The translations under genes and the position numbers were made by a program. DNA of 11,352 nucleotides from positions 1 to 11,352 of the forward strand of contig JACCSV010000284.1 of assembly GCA_013812805.1 (NCBI GenBank), given 5' to 3'. The DNA is from Sphingomonas sp. (lineage in GTDB: Bacteria; Pseudomonadota; Alphaproteobacteria; Sphingomonadales; Sphingomonadaceae). Below, piece by piece: positions 1 through 6,534 of this stretch. The number at the start of each line of letters is the position of its first letter. The first letter of the stretch is position 1. A model generated the notes under the pieces. The model had not been told where the DNA came from. It searched no databases and was given only the letters and a program-made list of their open reading frames with translations.

Positions 1-132
1 TTTGGAACCCGGACGGAAGTTCATTGCCGCCGCTGCGGCGGCCATCTCGGGCACGTGTTCGACGATGGGCCCAAGCCGACCGGCAAGCGCTATTGCATGA
101 ACGGCCTCGCCATGCGCTTCGCCGTAGCCTGA
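1..132 (+). CDS. msrB: Peptide-methionine (R)-S-oxide reductase MsrB, C-terminal part (5' truncated by window edge)
   Basis: MsrB reduces the R epimer of methionine sulfoxide in proteins, using thioredoxin or a similar donor. Only the last 43 residues are present, read in the frame beginning at base 1. They contain the hallmarks of the family's C-terminal half: the second zinc-binding CxxC (CRRC), the GGHLGHVFDDGP segment, and the RYCMN motif whose Cys is the catalytic residue. The stop codon is followed 11 nt later by msrA, whose Shine-Dalgarno sequence overlaps the msrB stop, so the two are almost certainly co-transcribed. Whether this MsrB is cytoplasmic or exported cannot be judged, because its N-terminus is missing. 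Confidence 0.93.
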   Translation, partial: FGTRTEVHCRRCGGHLGHVFDDGPKPTGKRYCMNGLAMRFAVA

Positions 133-143
133 GGACAACCGAT

Positions 144-746
144 ATGCGTAAGATCGTCACGCTGATTGCATTACTCACAGCCGCTTGCTCGGCCGACGAG
201 GCTCCGGCCCAGGCGCGGGCAGGCGAGCGGGCGGCAGCGGTCTTCGCCGGCGGCTGCTTCTGGTGCACCGAAGCCGACTTCGACAAGATCCCGGGCGTGC
301 TGTCGACGACCTCCGGCTATACCGGAGGCCGGGTTTCGAACCCCACCTACAAGCAGGTGTCGGCCGGCGGCACCGGCCATATCGAGGCGGTCCGGGTGGT
401 CTACGATCCCAAACGGGTCAGCTATGCCGAGCTCGTGCGCCGCTTTCTGCCGACGATCGACGTCACCGACGGGGGTGGCCAGTTCTGCGACCGCGGCGAA
501 AGCTATCGCCCGGCGCTGTTCGTCGCCTCGCCAGAGCAACGGCGGACCGCGCAAGTCGCGCTGAAGTCGGCGGGTCAGCGACTGAACAAGCGGATTGCGG
601 TGGCGGTTCTCCCCACCGCCCGCTTCTGGGCAGCGGAGGGGTACCACCAGGATTATTACAAGAAGAATCCCGTCCGCTATAAATTCTACCGTTTCAACTG
701 CGGTCGCGATGGCCGCCTGAAACAGGTCTGGGGAGACAAGAAATAG
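144..746 (+). CDS. msrA: Peptide-methionine (S)-S-oxide reductase MsrA, exported
   Basis: A 200-residue MsrA that reduces the S epimer of methionine sulfoxide, complementing MsrB encoded just upstream. The catalytic motif GCFWC lies at residues 37-41 (nucleophile Cys38). Further family motifs are GYTGG, GTGHIEAV (the family more often has GHAEAV), the DVTDGGGQF/DRG block and YHQDYYKKNP. Cys186 near the C-terminus is the likely resolving cysteine. The first ~23 residues are a short positively charged stretch, a hydrophobic core and LTAAC. This is a signal peptide with a possible but non-ideal lipobox (Thr at -3), so the enzyme is probably periplasmic or membrane-anchored. The ATG at 144 was chosen because GAGGA (131-135) lies 8 nt upstream and it gives a clean signal peptide. 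The open frame reaches further upstream but only across msrB. Confidence 0.95.
   Translation: MRKIVTLIALLTAACSADEAPAQARAGERAAAVFAGGCFWCTEADFDKIPGVLSTTSGYTGGRVSNPTYKQVSAGGTGHIEAVRVVYDPKRVSYAELVRRFLPTIDVTDGGGQFCDRGESYRPALFVASPEQRRTAQVALKSAGQRLNKRIAVAVLPTARFWAAEGYHQDYYKKNPVRYKFYRFNCGRDGRLKQVWGDKK
730..735 (+). promoter_or_regulatory. Shine-Dalgarno sequence deciding a non-canonical AUA start
   Basis: GGGGAG inside the end of msrA lies 7 nt before the ATA codon at 743-745, which overlaps the msrA stop (A-ATAG). No ATG, GTG or TTG occurs in the radical SAM frame between the upstream in-frame TAA (680-682) and base 965. This ribosome site is therefore the best guide to where translation begins. 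Confidence 0.5.
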
Positions 747-1705
747 CGACAGCCGCGTCTCCGTTCATCGAGCGACAGACGCGGCTGCTGGACCCTGCCA
801 AGTTCCGCGACCCGCTGGTCACCGCCCGGGGCGAGCAGCGTGCGTTTGTCGACCTGCGGCAGATCGAGACGCTCTGGATCAACACCGGGACGCTCTGCAA
901 CCTTGCTTGCAAAACCTGCTACATCGAAAGCTCCCCGACCAACGATGCGCTCGTCTATCTAACGTTGGTTGAAGTCGACGCCTACCTGGACGAGGCGGAG
1001 GCGCTGGGAACGCGCGAAATCGGCTTCACCGGTGGGGAGCCGTTCATGAACCGCGATATGATCGGGATGATGCGCTCGGCGCTGCGTCGCGGCTTCGAGG
1101 TGCTGGTCCTTACCAACGCGATGCGGCCGATGCGTCGGTTCGAGGAAGAGCTCATGGCGATCAGGCTGGAGCATGGCGCCAGGCTGACGATGCGAGTCAG
1201 CATCGACCACCATTCCCAGGCCGTGCATGAGGCCGAACGCGGCTCAGGGACCTGGGACAAGGCGATCGCGGGCCTCCGATGGCTGTCCGACCGCGGCTTC
1301 CGCCTCGCCGTGGCCGGCCGCAGGGTCGCCGGCGAGAGCGAGCCGGCTGCGCGGGCCGGCTACCAACGCCTGTTCGCCAGGCTTGGAATAAATGCCGATG
1401 CCGCCAGCACCACTGCGCTCGTGCTGTTTCCGGAAATGGATGCGACGGCCGACGTCGCGGAGATCACCGAGAGCTGCTGGAGTATCCTCGGCCTTTCCCC
1501 GGATGCGCCGATGTGCTCGTCAAGCCGAATGGTGATCAAGCGCAAGGGCGCGCCGCAGCCGACGGTCGCGGCGTGCACCCTGATTCCCTATGATGACCAG
1601 TTCGTGATGGGAGAGAGCTTGGCGCATTCGGCAACCCGGGTAAGGCTTAACCATCCGCACTGCGCCCGCTTCTGCGTGCTTGGCGGCGCCAGCTGCTCGG
1701 GGTGA
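743..1705 (+). CDS. Radical SAM protein with C-terminal cysteine motif; probable AUA start
   Basis: A radical SAM enzyme that should bind a [4Fe-4S] cluster and cleave S-adenosylmethionine to a 5'-deoxyadenosyl radical; the substrate is unknown. Numbered from ATA 743 (320 residues), the cluster motif is LCNLACKTCY with Cys52, Cys56 and Cys59 (CxxxCxxC). It is followed by YIESSPTND and by TGGEP (Gly97-Glu99), the SAM-binding element. The C-terminus carries HPHCARFCVLGGASCSG, with Cys307, Cys311 and Cys318, a possible site for an auxiliary cluster or an active-site cysteine. The first canonical in-frame start (TTG 965) lies after the cluster motif and would delete it, so it cannot be the true start. 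ATA 743 overlaps the msrA stop and has a good Shine-Dalgarno sequence. The stop overlaps the GTG of the next gene by 4 nt (GTGA), implying translational coupling. The protein is not an obvious ArsS, and I cannot assign a subfamily. Confidence 0.85.
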   Translation: MATAASPFIERQTRLLDPAKFRDPLVTARGEQRAFVDLRQIETLWINTGTLCNLACKTCYIESSPTNDALVYLTLVEVDAYLDEAEALGTREIGFTGGEPFMNRDMIGMMRSALRRGFEVLVLTNAMRPMRRFEEELMAIRLEHGARLTMRVSIDHHSQAVHEAERGSGTWDKAIAGLRWLSDRGFRLAVAGRRVAGESEPAARAGYQRLFARLGINADAASTTALVLFPEMDATADVAEITESCWSILGLSPDAPMCSSSRMVIKRKGAPQPTVAACTLIPYDDQFVMGESLAHSATRVRLNHPHCARFCVLGGASCSG

Positions 1706-2403
1706 GGATCAGCGCCGTCGTCCCGACTCTGGGAGCGGCCGAGCATCTGCCCGCTTGCCTCCAGTCTCTGGCGGAGGCGGACGAGATCGTCATCGCCGAC
1801 GGCGGTTCGATCGCCTCCACGGCTGCGATTGCGCGGCAAGCCGGCGTCAGGTTCGTCGAAGCGCCTCGCGGCCGCGGTTCGCAACTGGCTGCGGGGGCGG
1901 CAGCCGCAAGCGGGGACTTCCTGTTGTTCGTGCACTCCGACACGCGCTTGTCGCCCGGCTGGTCCGCAATTGCGCGCCGGCATGTGGCGCGCAGTCAACG
2001 TCCCGCCTGCTTCCGCCTGCGCCTCGACGATCAGGCCTGGCAGGCGCGCGTCATCGAGCTAGCTGTCGCTTTTCGAACGCGATGGTTCGGCCTGCCCTAC
2101 GGCGACCAGGGATTATTGATCTCCCGCGAACACTACGAGCGATCGGGCGGGTTCCGGCCACTGCCGCTGATGGAGGACGTCGAGCTGCTCCAGCGGATCG
2201 GGCGGCCAGTCATGCTCGACGCCGAGGCGCTGACATCGGCGGAACGCTGGCGTCGGGACGGTTGGGCCCGCCGCTCGCTTCGCAACCTTGCCTGCTATTG
2301 GCTCTGGCGGCTCGGGGTTAGCCCGGAGCGGATCGAAGCACTCTACGACAGACCACGTCGAGTTTCGCCATCGCCTCCGGGTCACGCTTTTCCGGCGGAG
2401 TGA
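1702..2403 (+). CDS. Family-2 glycosyltransferase, TIGR04283-like (radical-SAM-associated)
   Basis: A 233-residue GT-A-fold glycosyltransferase with no membrane anchor. It starts with the nucleotide-binding strand ISAVVPTLG (residues 3-11). DGGS (33-36) follows, then RGRGSQL (56-62) and HSDTRL (78-83), which contains the DxD-like metal site. GLPYGDQG (130-137) and PLMEDVEL (155-162) complete the set. The order and wording of these motifs match the TIGR04283 family, named for association with radical SAM/selenodomain proteins and often annotated as arsenosugar biosynthesis glycosyltransferase. The GTG start overlaps the radical SAM stop by 4 nt, so the pair is likely coupled. The part that looks conserved ends near EALY (about 2345). 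The last ~18 residues lie opposite the 3' end of the phosphorylase gene and are probably an unconserved tail. The sugar donor and acceptor cannot be read from the sequence. Confidence 0.9.
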   Translation: MRISAVVPTLGAAEHLPACLQSLAEADEIVIADGGSIASTAAIARQAGVRFVEAPRGRGSQLAAGAAAASGDFLLFVHSDTRLSPGWSAIARRHVARSQRPACFRLRLDDQAWQARVIELAVAFRTRWFGLPYGDQGLLISREHYERSGGFRPLPLMEDVELLQRIGRPVMLDAEALTSAERWRRDGWARRSLRNLACYWLWRLGVSPERIEALYDRPRRVSPSPPGHAFPAE

Positions 2404-3196
2404 CGATCGCCTGGTCGAGCACCGAGTCGATCGCCGAAGGTTCGCGCTCCTTCGGTAGGCTGCTGGCGAGAGCGACGAGCATCCGAGCGGCCATTGCCGC
2501 ATTCTGCCTGAGAATCGCCAGCACGTGACCGACCTCGACCTCGGCGCGATCCTGGCGCCAGCAGTCATAGTCGGTGACCATCCCGATCAGCGCGTAGGGG
2601 AGCTCCGCTTCACGGGCGAGCCGGGCCTCCGGCATCGCCGTCATGCCGATGACGTCGCTGCCCCACTGGCGATACAAATGGCTCTCGGCGCGAGTTGAGA
2701 ATTGCGGGCCGTCGATCGCCAGGTAGGTCGCACGCCGATGCACCTTTGCCCCGACCTGCTCGCCCGCTGCTGCCGCGAGATCCGCCAGGCGCGGACAAAC
2801 CGGATCGGCCATGCTGACATGCGCGACGACGCCTTCGCCGAAGAAACTCGACGTGCGCGCACGGGTGCGGTCGATGAACTGGTCGACGGCCACGAAATCG
2901 CCTGGCGCAAGCTCCTCGCGAAGCGAGCCAACCGCAGATATGGCGAGGATGTCGGTGGCGCCGGCGCGTTTGAGTGCATCCACGTTGGCGCGATAATTGA
3001 CTCGGTCCGGCGCAATCCGGTGTCCCCGCCCGTGCCGCGGCAGGAACGCGAAGGAGATGCCACTAATGCGGCCGGTCAGCACCTCGTCCGATGGTGTACC
3101 CCAGGGAGTCTCGAAGACCACCCAGCGCGCATCTTCCAGCTCGGAAAGCTCATAAAGGCCCGAGCCGCCGAGAATTCCGATGCACCAATCGCTCAT
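2318..3196 (-). CDS. mtnP: S-methyl-5'-thioadenosine phosphorylase
   Basis: A 292-residue nucleoside phosphorylase, normal length for MTAP. The enzyme splits 5'-methylthioadenosine with phosphate into adenine and methylthioribose-1-phosphate, the first step of methionine salvage; several MTAPs also cleave 5'-deoxyadenosine. Visible motifs are GGSGLY (10-15) and the phosphate-binding HGRGH (55-59). NYRAN (67-71), SAVGSL, and FSTRAESHLYR follow. GMTAMPE (184-190) comes before TDYDCW (208-213), whose Asp residues select 6-aminopurines. The ATG start puts the first strand at residue 5 as expected; no strong Shine-Dalgarno sequence precedes it. Its 3' end overlaps the glycosyltransferase gene on the other strand by 86 nt. 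The overlap encodes KRDPEAMAKLD, which looks like a genuine family C-terminus. It is divergent from the DUF1499 gene across a 128-nt gap that must hold both promoters, though I see no convincing hexamers there. Confidence 0.95.
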   Translation of the reverse strand: MSDWCIGILGGSGLYELSELEDARWVVFETPWGTPSDEVLTGRISGISFAFLPRHGRGHRIAPDRVNYRANVDALKRAGATDILAISAVGSLREELAPGDFVAVDQFIDRTRARTSSFFGEGVVAHVSMADPVCPRLADLAAAAGEQVGAKVHRRATYLAIDGPQFSTRAESHLYRQWGSDVIGMTAMPEARLAREAELPYALIGMVTDYDCWRQDRAEVEVGHVLAILRQNAAMAARMLVALASSLPKEREPSAIDSVLDQAIVTPPEKRDPEAMAKLDVVCRRVLRSAPG

Positions 3197-3324
3197 GCGT
3201 GCGGGCCATAGCCGCAGCTCTCGCGTCCGTCACATTGCAACTTCCTGGCACCGCCGGGGGAATGCCAATTGCCTGCGGCTGAGCAAACGCACAGAAAGAG
3301 CGTTGATCAGCTGGAAGGATTCCC

Positions 3325-4140
3325 GTGCGAAAATTGATAGTCCGCCTCGCGCTCCTCGTGGCGCTGCTCATCCCGGTCTATTTCGCGGTCGCCGCGCTTG
3401 GCGCGAAGTTTGGCTTATGGGGCTGGCAGTTCGGCCTCGGGACGCTGATCGTGGAATGGGGTCCCCGATTCCTCATCACCTCGCTCGTATTGGGCGTCGC
3501 CGCACTGATTGCTGCGTTGACCAGCCGTCCCCGCCGCGGAACCGCGGCGGCGGTCGTGGCCCTCGTCATCCCGGCCCTGGGGCTCGCCTACGGGTCTCAC
3601 ATCCGCTCCAGCTCGGACGATATCCCTCCGATCCATGATATTTCGACCAACGCTGAGGACCCGCCGCAATATTCGCCACAGGTCATGGCCATGCGTAATG
3701 CAACCGACGCCAATCCAGTGCATCCGCCAACGACCCCGCTCGGGTCGATCGAGGCGTACAAATCCCCCCGCTTCGAGGATCAGGCGTCCCGGACCGTCGC
3801 CGAACTTTCGCAAGAGGCTTACCCCGAACTCAAGACGCTCGTGGTTCGAGCGGATCGACCAAGGCTCTTCGAAGTGCTGGAGAACCAAGCTCGGGAGCGA
3901 GGGTGGAGGATACACTCCAGCGATTCTGCTGGCGGCAATCTGGACGCAACGGCCGAGACGTTCTGGTTCGGCTTCAAGGATGATGTCGCGATCAGGGTGC
4001 GCCCGGCCCGTGCGCCTGGGACGCTGCTGGTCGACGCGCGCTCGACCTCGCGAGTCGGCTTGGGCGACATGGGCACGAACGCGGCGCGGTTGACCGATTA
4101 TCTGGAAGCTGTTGCAGCGAGCCTCGCGGAAGCCCGCTGA
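3325..4140 (+). CDS. DUF1499 family membrane protein
   Basis: A 271-residue protein. Its N-terminal third has three likely membrane helices (about residues 5-25, 48-66 and 73-90), and the rest is a soluble DUF1499 domain (about 101-268). The recognisable DUF1499 features are IHDISTNAEDPP near the domain start, a YPELKTL segment, the FWFGFKDDVAIRV strand pair, and DARSTSRVGLGDMGTNAARL near the end. The molecular function of DUF1499 is not established. The GTG start is supported by GGAAGGA (3313-3319), 5 nt upstream. It is followed by an 84-nt gap before the ABC ATPase on the same strand and could share a transcript with it, but nothing links the functions. The arrangement of membrane helices plus DUF1499 is common in sphingomonads as far as I know. 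Confidence 0.85.
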   Translation: MRKLIVRLALLVALLIPVYFAVAALGAKFGLWGWQFGLGTLIVEWGPRFLITSLVLGVAALIAALTSRPRRGTAAAVVALVIPALGLAYGSHIRSSSDDIPPIHDISTNAEDPPQYSPQVMAMRNATDANPVHPPTTPLGSIEAYKSPRFEDQASRTVAELSQEAYPELKTLVVRADRPRLFEVLENQARERGWRIHSSDSAGGNLDATAETFWFGFKDDVAIRVRPARAPGTLLVDARSTSRVGLGDMGTNAARLTDYLEAVAASLAEAR

Positions 4141-4224
4141 GCAGCGGGACGAGATCTGCGAGGCTTGCAGAGCTGCCGTCAATCGGACAGGCTCTTAGCC
4201 GCTGGGTCTGCAAGGAGAAGCGCA

Positions 4225-5331
4225 ATGGCGACCGTCGAATTGCACAACGTCGGCAAGCGCTTCGGTACTGTGCAGGTGCTGCGCAGCATCGATCTCGCCG
4301 TCGAGGAAGGGGAGTTTCTCGTCCTCGTCGGCCCCTCGGGGTGCGGGAAGTCCACTTTATTGAGGATCATCGCCGGGCTCGACGAGGTGGATGAAGGTGA
4401 CGTCATGATTGCCGGCACCCGGGTCAACGACGTGGCGCCGGCCAAGCGTGGCATCGCGATGGTTTTCCAGTCGTACGCGCTCTATCCGCACATGAATCTG
4501 TACGACAATATGGCGTTCGGATTGCGCCGCCAGGACAAGACTGCGGCTGAGATCGACACCGCCGTGCGGGACGCCGCCAGGCTCCTCGATATCGAGCATC
4601 TGCTTGACCGTCGGCCCAAGGCGCTGTCCGGCGGTCAGCGGCAGCGGGTCGCGATCGGCCGGGCGATCGTTCGCAATCCGTCCGTGTTCCTTTTCGACGA
4701 GCCGCTGTCCAATCTCGACGCGGCGCTTCGGGTGCGGATGCGTTACGAGTTTGCAAAGCTGCACGAGCGGCTCGGCACGACGACGGTCTATGTCACTCAT
4801 GACCAGGTCGAAGCGATGACGCTGGCCGATCGCATTGCCATCCTCGATCGCGGGGCGATCCAGCAACTCGGAACGCCCGAGGATCTTTACGAGCGGCCGG
4901 CAACTAGGTTCGTCGCCGGCTTCATCGGTTCGCCGCGCATGAATTTCATCGAAGGAACGCTGGCGAAAACATCGGAAGGGTTCGCGGTTCAAGCCAGTGG
5001 GGGAACGGCATTGCCGGTCAGCATCGACCTGACGGCCGCGAAACCGGGCGATCCAGTGACGCTCGGTATCCGCCCCGAGCATTTGCAGCTTTCTAATGAA
5101 GGGCTGGTGGCGGAAGTCGCGCTGGTCGAATGGCTTGGCAACGTGCGCTTTGCGTACCTGAGTACCATAGTCAGCGATGAGCCCTTGATCATGCAGATGA
5201 CGGCCGAGGTTGATCTGTCGCAGGGCCAGCAAATTACCGTCAGCGCGCCTGCCGCAGACTGCCATCTGTTCGACTCGGACGGTTCGGCAATCGCTCGCAG
5301 CGGCTACGATCCAGGCACGCTTGCTGCCTAA
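4225..5331 (+). CDS. Carbohydrate ABC transporter ATP-binding protein (MalK/UgpC type)
   Basis: A 368-residue ATPase that powers sugar uptake through an inner-membrane permease pair. The nucleotide-binding domain is intact: Walker A GPSGCGKST (36-44), Q-loop Gln82 in FQSYALYPHM, signature LSGGQ (134-138), Walker B VFLFDE (154-159), D-loop SNLD and switch His192 in VTHDQVEAM. The sequence YALYPHM is typical of the MalK/UgpC/MsmX branch. Residues from about 235 form the C-terminal regulatory/TOBE region, including GFIGSPRMNF and LGIRPEHL. The ATG at 4225 has AAGGAGA (4212-4218) at good spacing and gives the standard N-terminus; the frame extends 60 nt upstream but has no comparable start. No permease or binding protein is adjacent. 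The nearest partner is the binding lipoprotein beginning at 10990, so the transporter genes are split by the regulator, receptor and hydrolase. Confidence 0.95.
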   Translation: MATVELHNVGKRFGTVQVLRSIDLAVEEGEFLVLVGPSGCGKSTLLRIIAGLDEVDEGDVMIAGTRVNDVAPAKRGIAMVFQSYALYPHMNLYDNMAFGLRRQDKTAAEIDTAVRDAARLLDIEHLLDRRPKALSGGQRQRVAIGRAIVRNPSVFLFDEPLSNLDAALRVRMRYEFAKLHERLGTTTVYVTHDQVEAMTLADRIAILDRGAIQQLGTPEDLYERPATRFVAGFIGSPRMNFIEGTLAKTSEGFAVQASGGTALPVSIDLTAAKPGDPVTLGIRPEHLQLSNEGLVAEVALVEWLGNVRFAYLSTIVSDEPLIMQMTAEVDLSQGQQITVSAPAADCHLFDSDGSAIARSGYDPGTLAA

Positions 5332-5360
5332 CTAGCGGATTTGCGCCCTTTATCCGTGGG

Positions 5361-5389
5361 TTGCACTCTGCTGCAGAGGTGGATAGAGT
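5361..5389 (+). promoter_or_regulatory. Candidate sigma-70 promoter of the lacI-receptor operon
   Basis: TTGCAC (5361-5366) and TAGAGT (5384-5389) are separated by exactly 17 nt in the 162-nt gap between the ATPase and lacI. The match to TTGACA/TATAAT is partial (3/6 and 4/6). What raises confidence is position: the LacI-type operator begins 6 nt after the -10 element, where a repressor would block initiation. Confidence 0.4.
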
Positions 5390-5394
5390 TCCAA

Positions 5395-5408
5395 TGTAAC
5401 CGTTTACA
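5395..5408 (+). promoter_or_regulatory. LacI-family operator
   Basis: TGTAACCGTTTACA is a 14-nt near-palindrome (two mismatched positions, symmetric about the centre) with a central CpG and the AAnCGnTT core typical of LacI-family operators. It lies 85 nt upstream of the LacI-family gene's GTG and directly after a candidate -10 element. This suggests repression of lacI itself and of the genes behind it. No second copy was seen in the other intergenic gaps. Confidence 0.7.
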
Positions 5409-5493
5409 CGTGGATTGTGACGGTTGGTCATGGGGATACTCATATGCCTCACCAATGTTTCGCGGCAGCTCACTGTGGTGCGGTGACGAGCCA

Positions 5494-6534
5494 GTGAAGG
5501 GTGCGACCATCCATGACGTTGCCCGAGCGGCGGACGTTTCGGTCGCGACGGTTTCCCGAACATTGAACGGACTTGAAACGGTAGCGCAGGGGACTCGCGA
5601 CCGAGTGCTTCGGGCCGCCGGCGAGCTTGATTACGTCCCCCACAGCGGCGCTCGAGCCTTGTCGACCAGGCGGACCGACACCATTGGCGTGCTTCTGCCG
5701 GACCTGCACGGCGAATTCTTCTCCGAGCTGATTCGCGGAATCGACCTTGCGGCCCGGGCGCGCGGCCTTCACCTGCTGCTGTCCAGCTCCCACGGTAACC
5801 TGGCCGAAGCCGAGGCCGCGTTGCGCTCGATGCGAAGCCGCGTCGACAGTGTCATTGCAATGATGCCCAACGCCGGCGAGCAGCCACTTGCAAGCGACCG
5901 GCACCTGGGGGTCCCAATGGTGCTGATTGGGAGCAACGGTGCAGCCGACGCAATCGGTTCTTTTACCATCGACAATTTTGCGGGCGCGTTCGCGATAACC
6001 AAGCATCTGGTGTCGAGCGGGCGGAGCCGCGTAGCGTTCGTCACCGGTCCGGCCGATAACCTCGAGGCGTCTGAGCGGCTACGCGGCTATCGCGCCGCGA
6101 TGCGATCATTCGGCTCGACCGAATGGATCGTCCACGGGGACTTCACCGAAGAGTCCGGTCGTCGGGCGGCTGCGCATCTGACGCACAACGATACCCCGGA
6201 CGCCATCTTCTGTGCAAACGACATGATGGCGATCGGCTGCCTCGAGGCGCTTCGCGAAGCTGGCGGTTCAGTTCCAGACGACATCGCACTTGCCGGCTTC
6301 GACGACGTTCCCATCGCGCGCTACGTCAATCCCCCACTTACCACCGCAGCAGTGCCGATCGCAGAGATCGGGCGCCAAGCGCTCGAATGCTGCGCCGACG
6401 CAATCGGCGGGGGCGACGCTGGCGGACAGCGAAGCTTCCAGCCACAACTGGTGGTGCGTGCATCAACATCATCATCCTCATCATTGCGACAAGATCATTC
6501 CAGACCAGCAGAATTAGGGGAGACCGGATCATGA
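5494..6534 (+). CDS. LacI-family transcriptional repressor
   Basis: A 346-residue regulator. The N-terminal helix-turn-helix is TIHDVARAADVSVATVSRTL (residues 5-24), followed by the hinge helix region, then a periplasmic-binding-protein-like ligand domain (about 55-325). Family motifs there are IGVLLPDL, the FCANDMMAIG block and ALAGFDDVPIARYV. The GTG at 5494 was chosen because LacI proteins begin just before this helix and the upstream in-frame region contains the operator. ATG 5455 is an alternative that adds 13 residues. GACGAG (5485-5490) is a weak, close ribosome site. After the usual family end VVRAST the protein continues for 21 serine-rich residues into the receptor's ribosome-binding region, and its TGA overlaps the receptor ATG (ATGA). 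The effector is probably a sugar released by the locus; its identity is unknown. Confidence 0.93.
   Translation: MKGATIHDVARAADVSVATVSRTLNGLETVAQGTRDRVLRAAGELDYVPHSGARALSTRRTDTIGVLLPDLHGEFFSELIRGIDLAARARGLHLLLSSSHGNLAEAEAALRSMRSRVDSVIAMMPNAGEQPLASDRHLGVPMVLIGSNGAADAIGSFTIDNFAGAFAITKHLVSSGRSRVAFVTGPADNLEASERLRGYRAAMRSFGSTEWIVHGDFTEESGRRAAAHLTHNDTPDAIFCANDMMAIGCLEALREAGGSVPDDIALAGFDDVPIARYVNPPLTTAAVPIAEIGRQALECCADAIGGGDAGGQRSFQPQLVVRASTSSSSSLRQDHSRPAELGETGS

Noticed and set aside
736..746. Programmed -1 frameshift fusing MsrA to the radical SAM protein
   Set aside because: The site CAAGAAATAG would place the radical SAM frame at -1, but it is not a classical slippery heptamer and re-pairing would be poor; independent initiation is simpler.
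3197..3324. Possible SAM- or SAH-responsive riboswitch in the MTAP leader
   Set aside because: The 128-nt divergent gap shows no conserved riboswitch core or convincing stems that I can recognise; context alone is not evidence.
4141..4176. Possible bulged hairpin after the DUF1499 gene (GCAGC/GCTGC with inner TCTGC/GCAGA)
   Set aside because: Short stems with a 9-nt bulge and no U-tract; not strong enough to call a terminator.
4357..5265. About 300-codon open frame on the - strand opposite the ABC ATPase
   Set aside because: The + strand encodes all ATPase motifs intact; the antisense product resembles nothing and is a codon-bias shadow.
5332..5360. Inverted repeat CGGAT/ATCCG after the ATPase as a terminator
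   Set aside because: Only five base pairs, an 11-nt loop and no U-tract.
6123..6530. Upstream extension of the receptor reading frame
   Set aside because: This part lies within lacI in another frame. The ATG at 6531 has an ideal ribosome site and begins a proper signal peptide.
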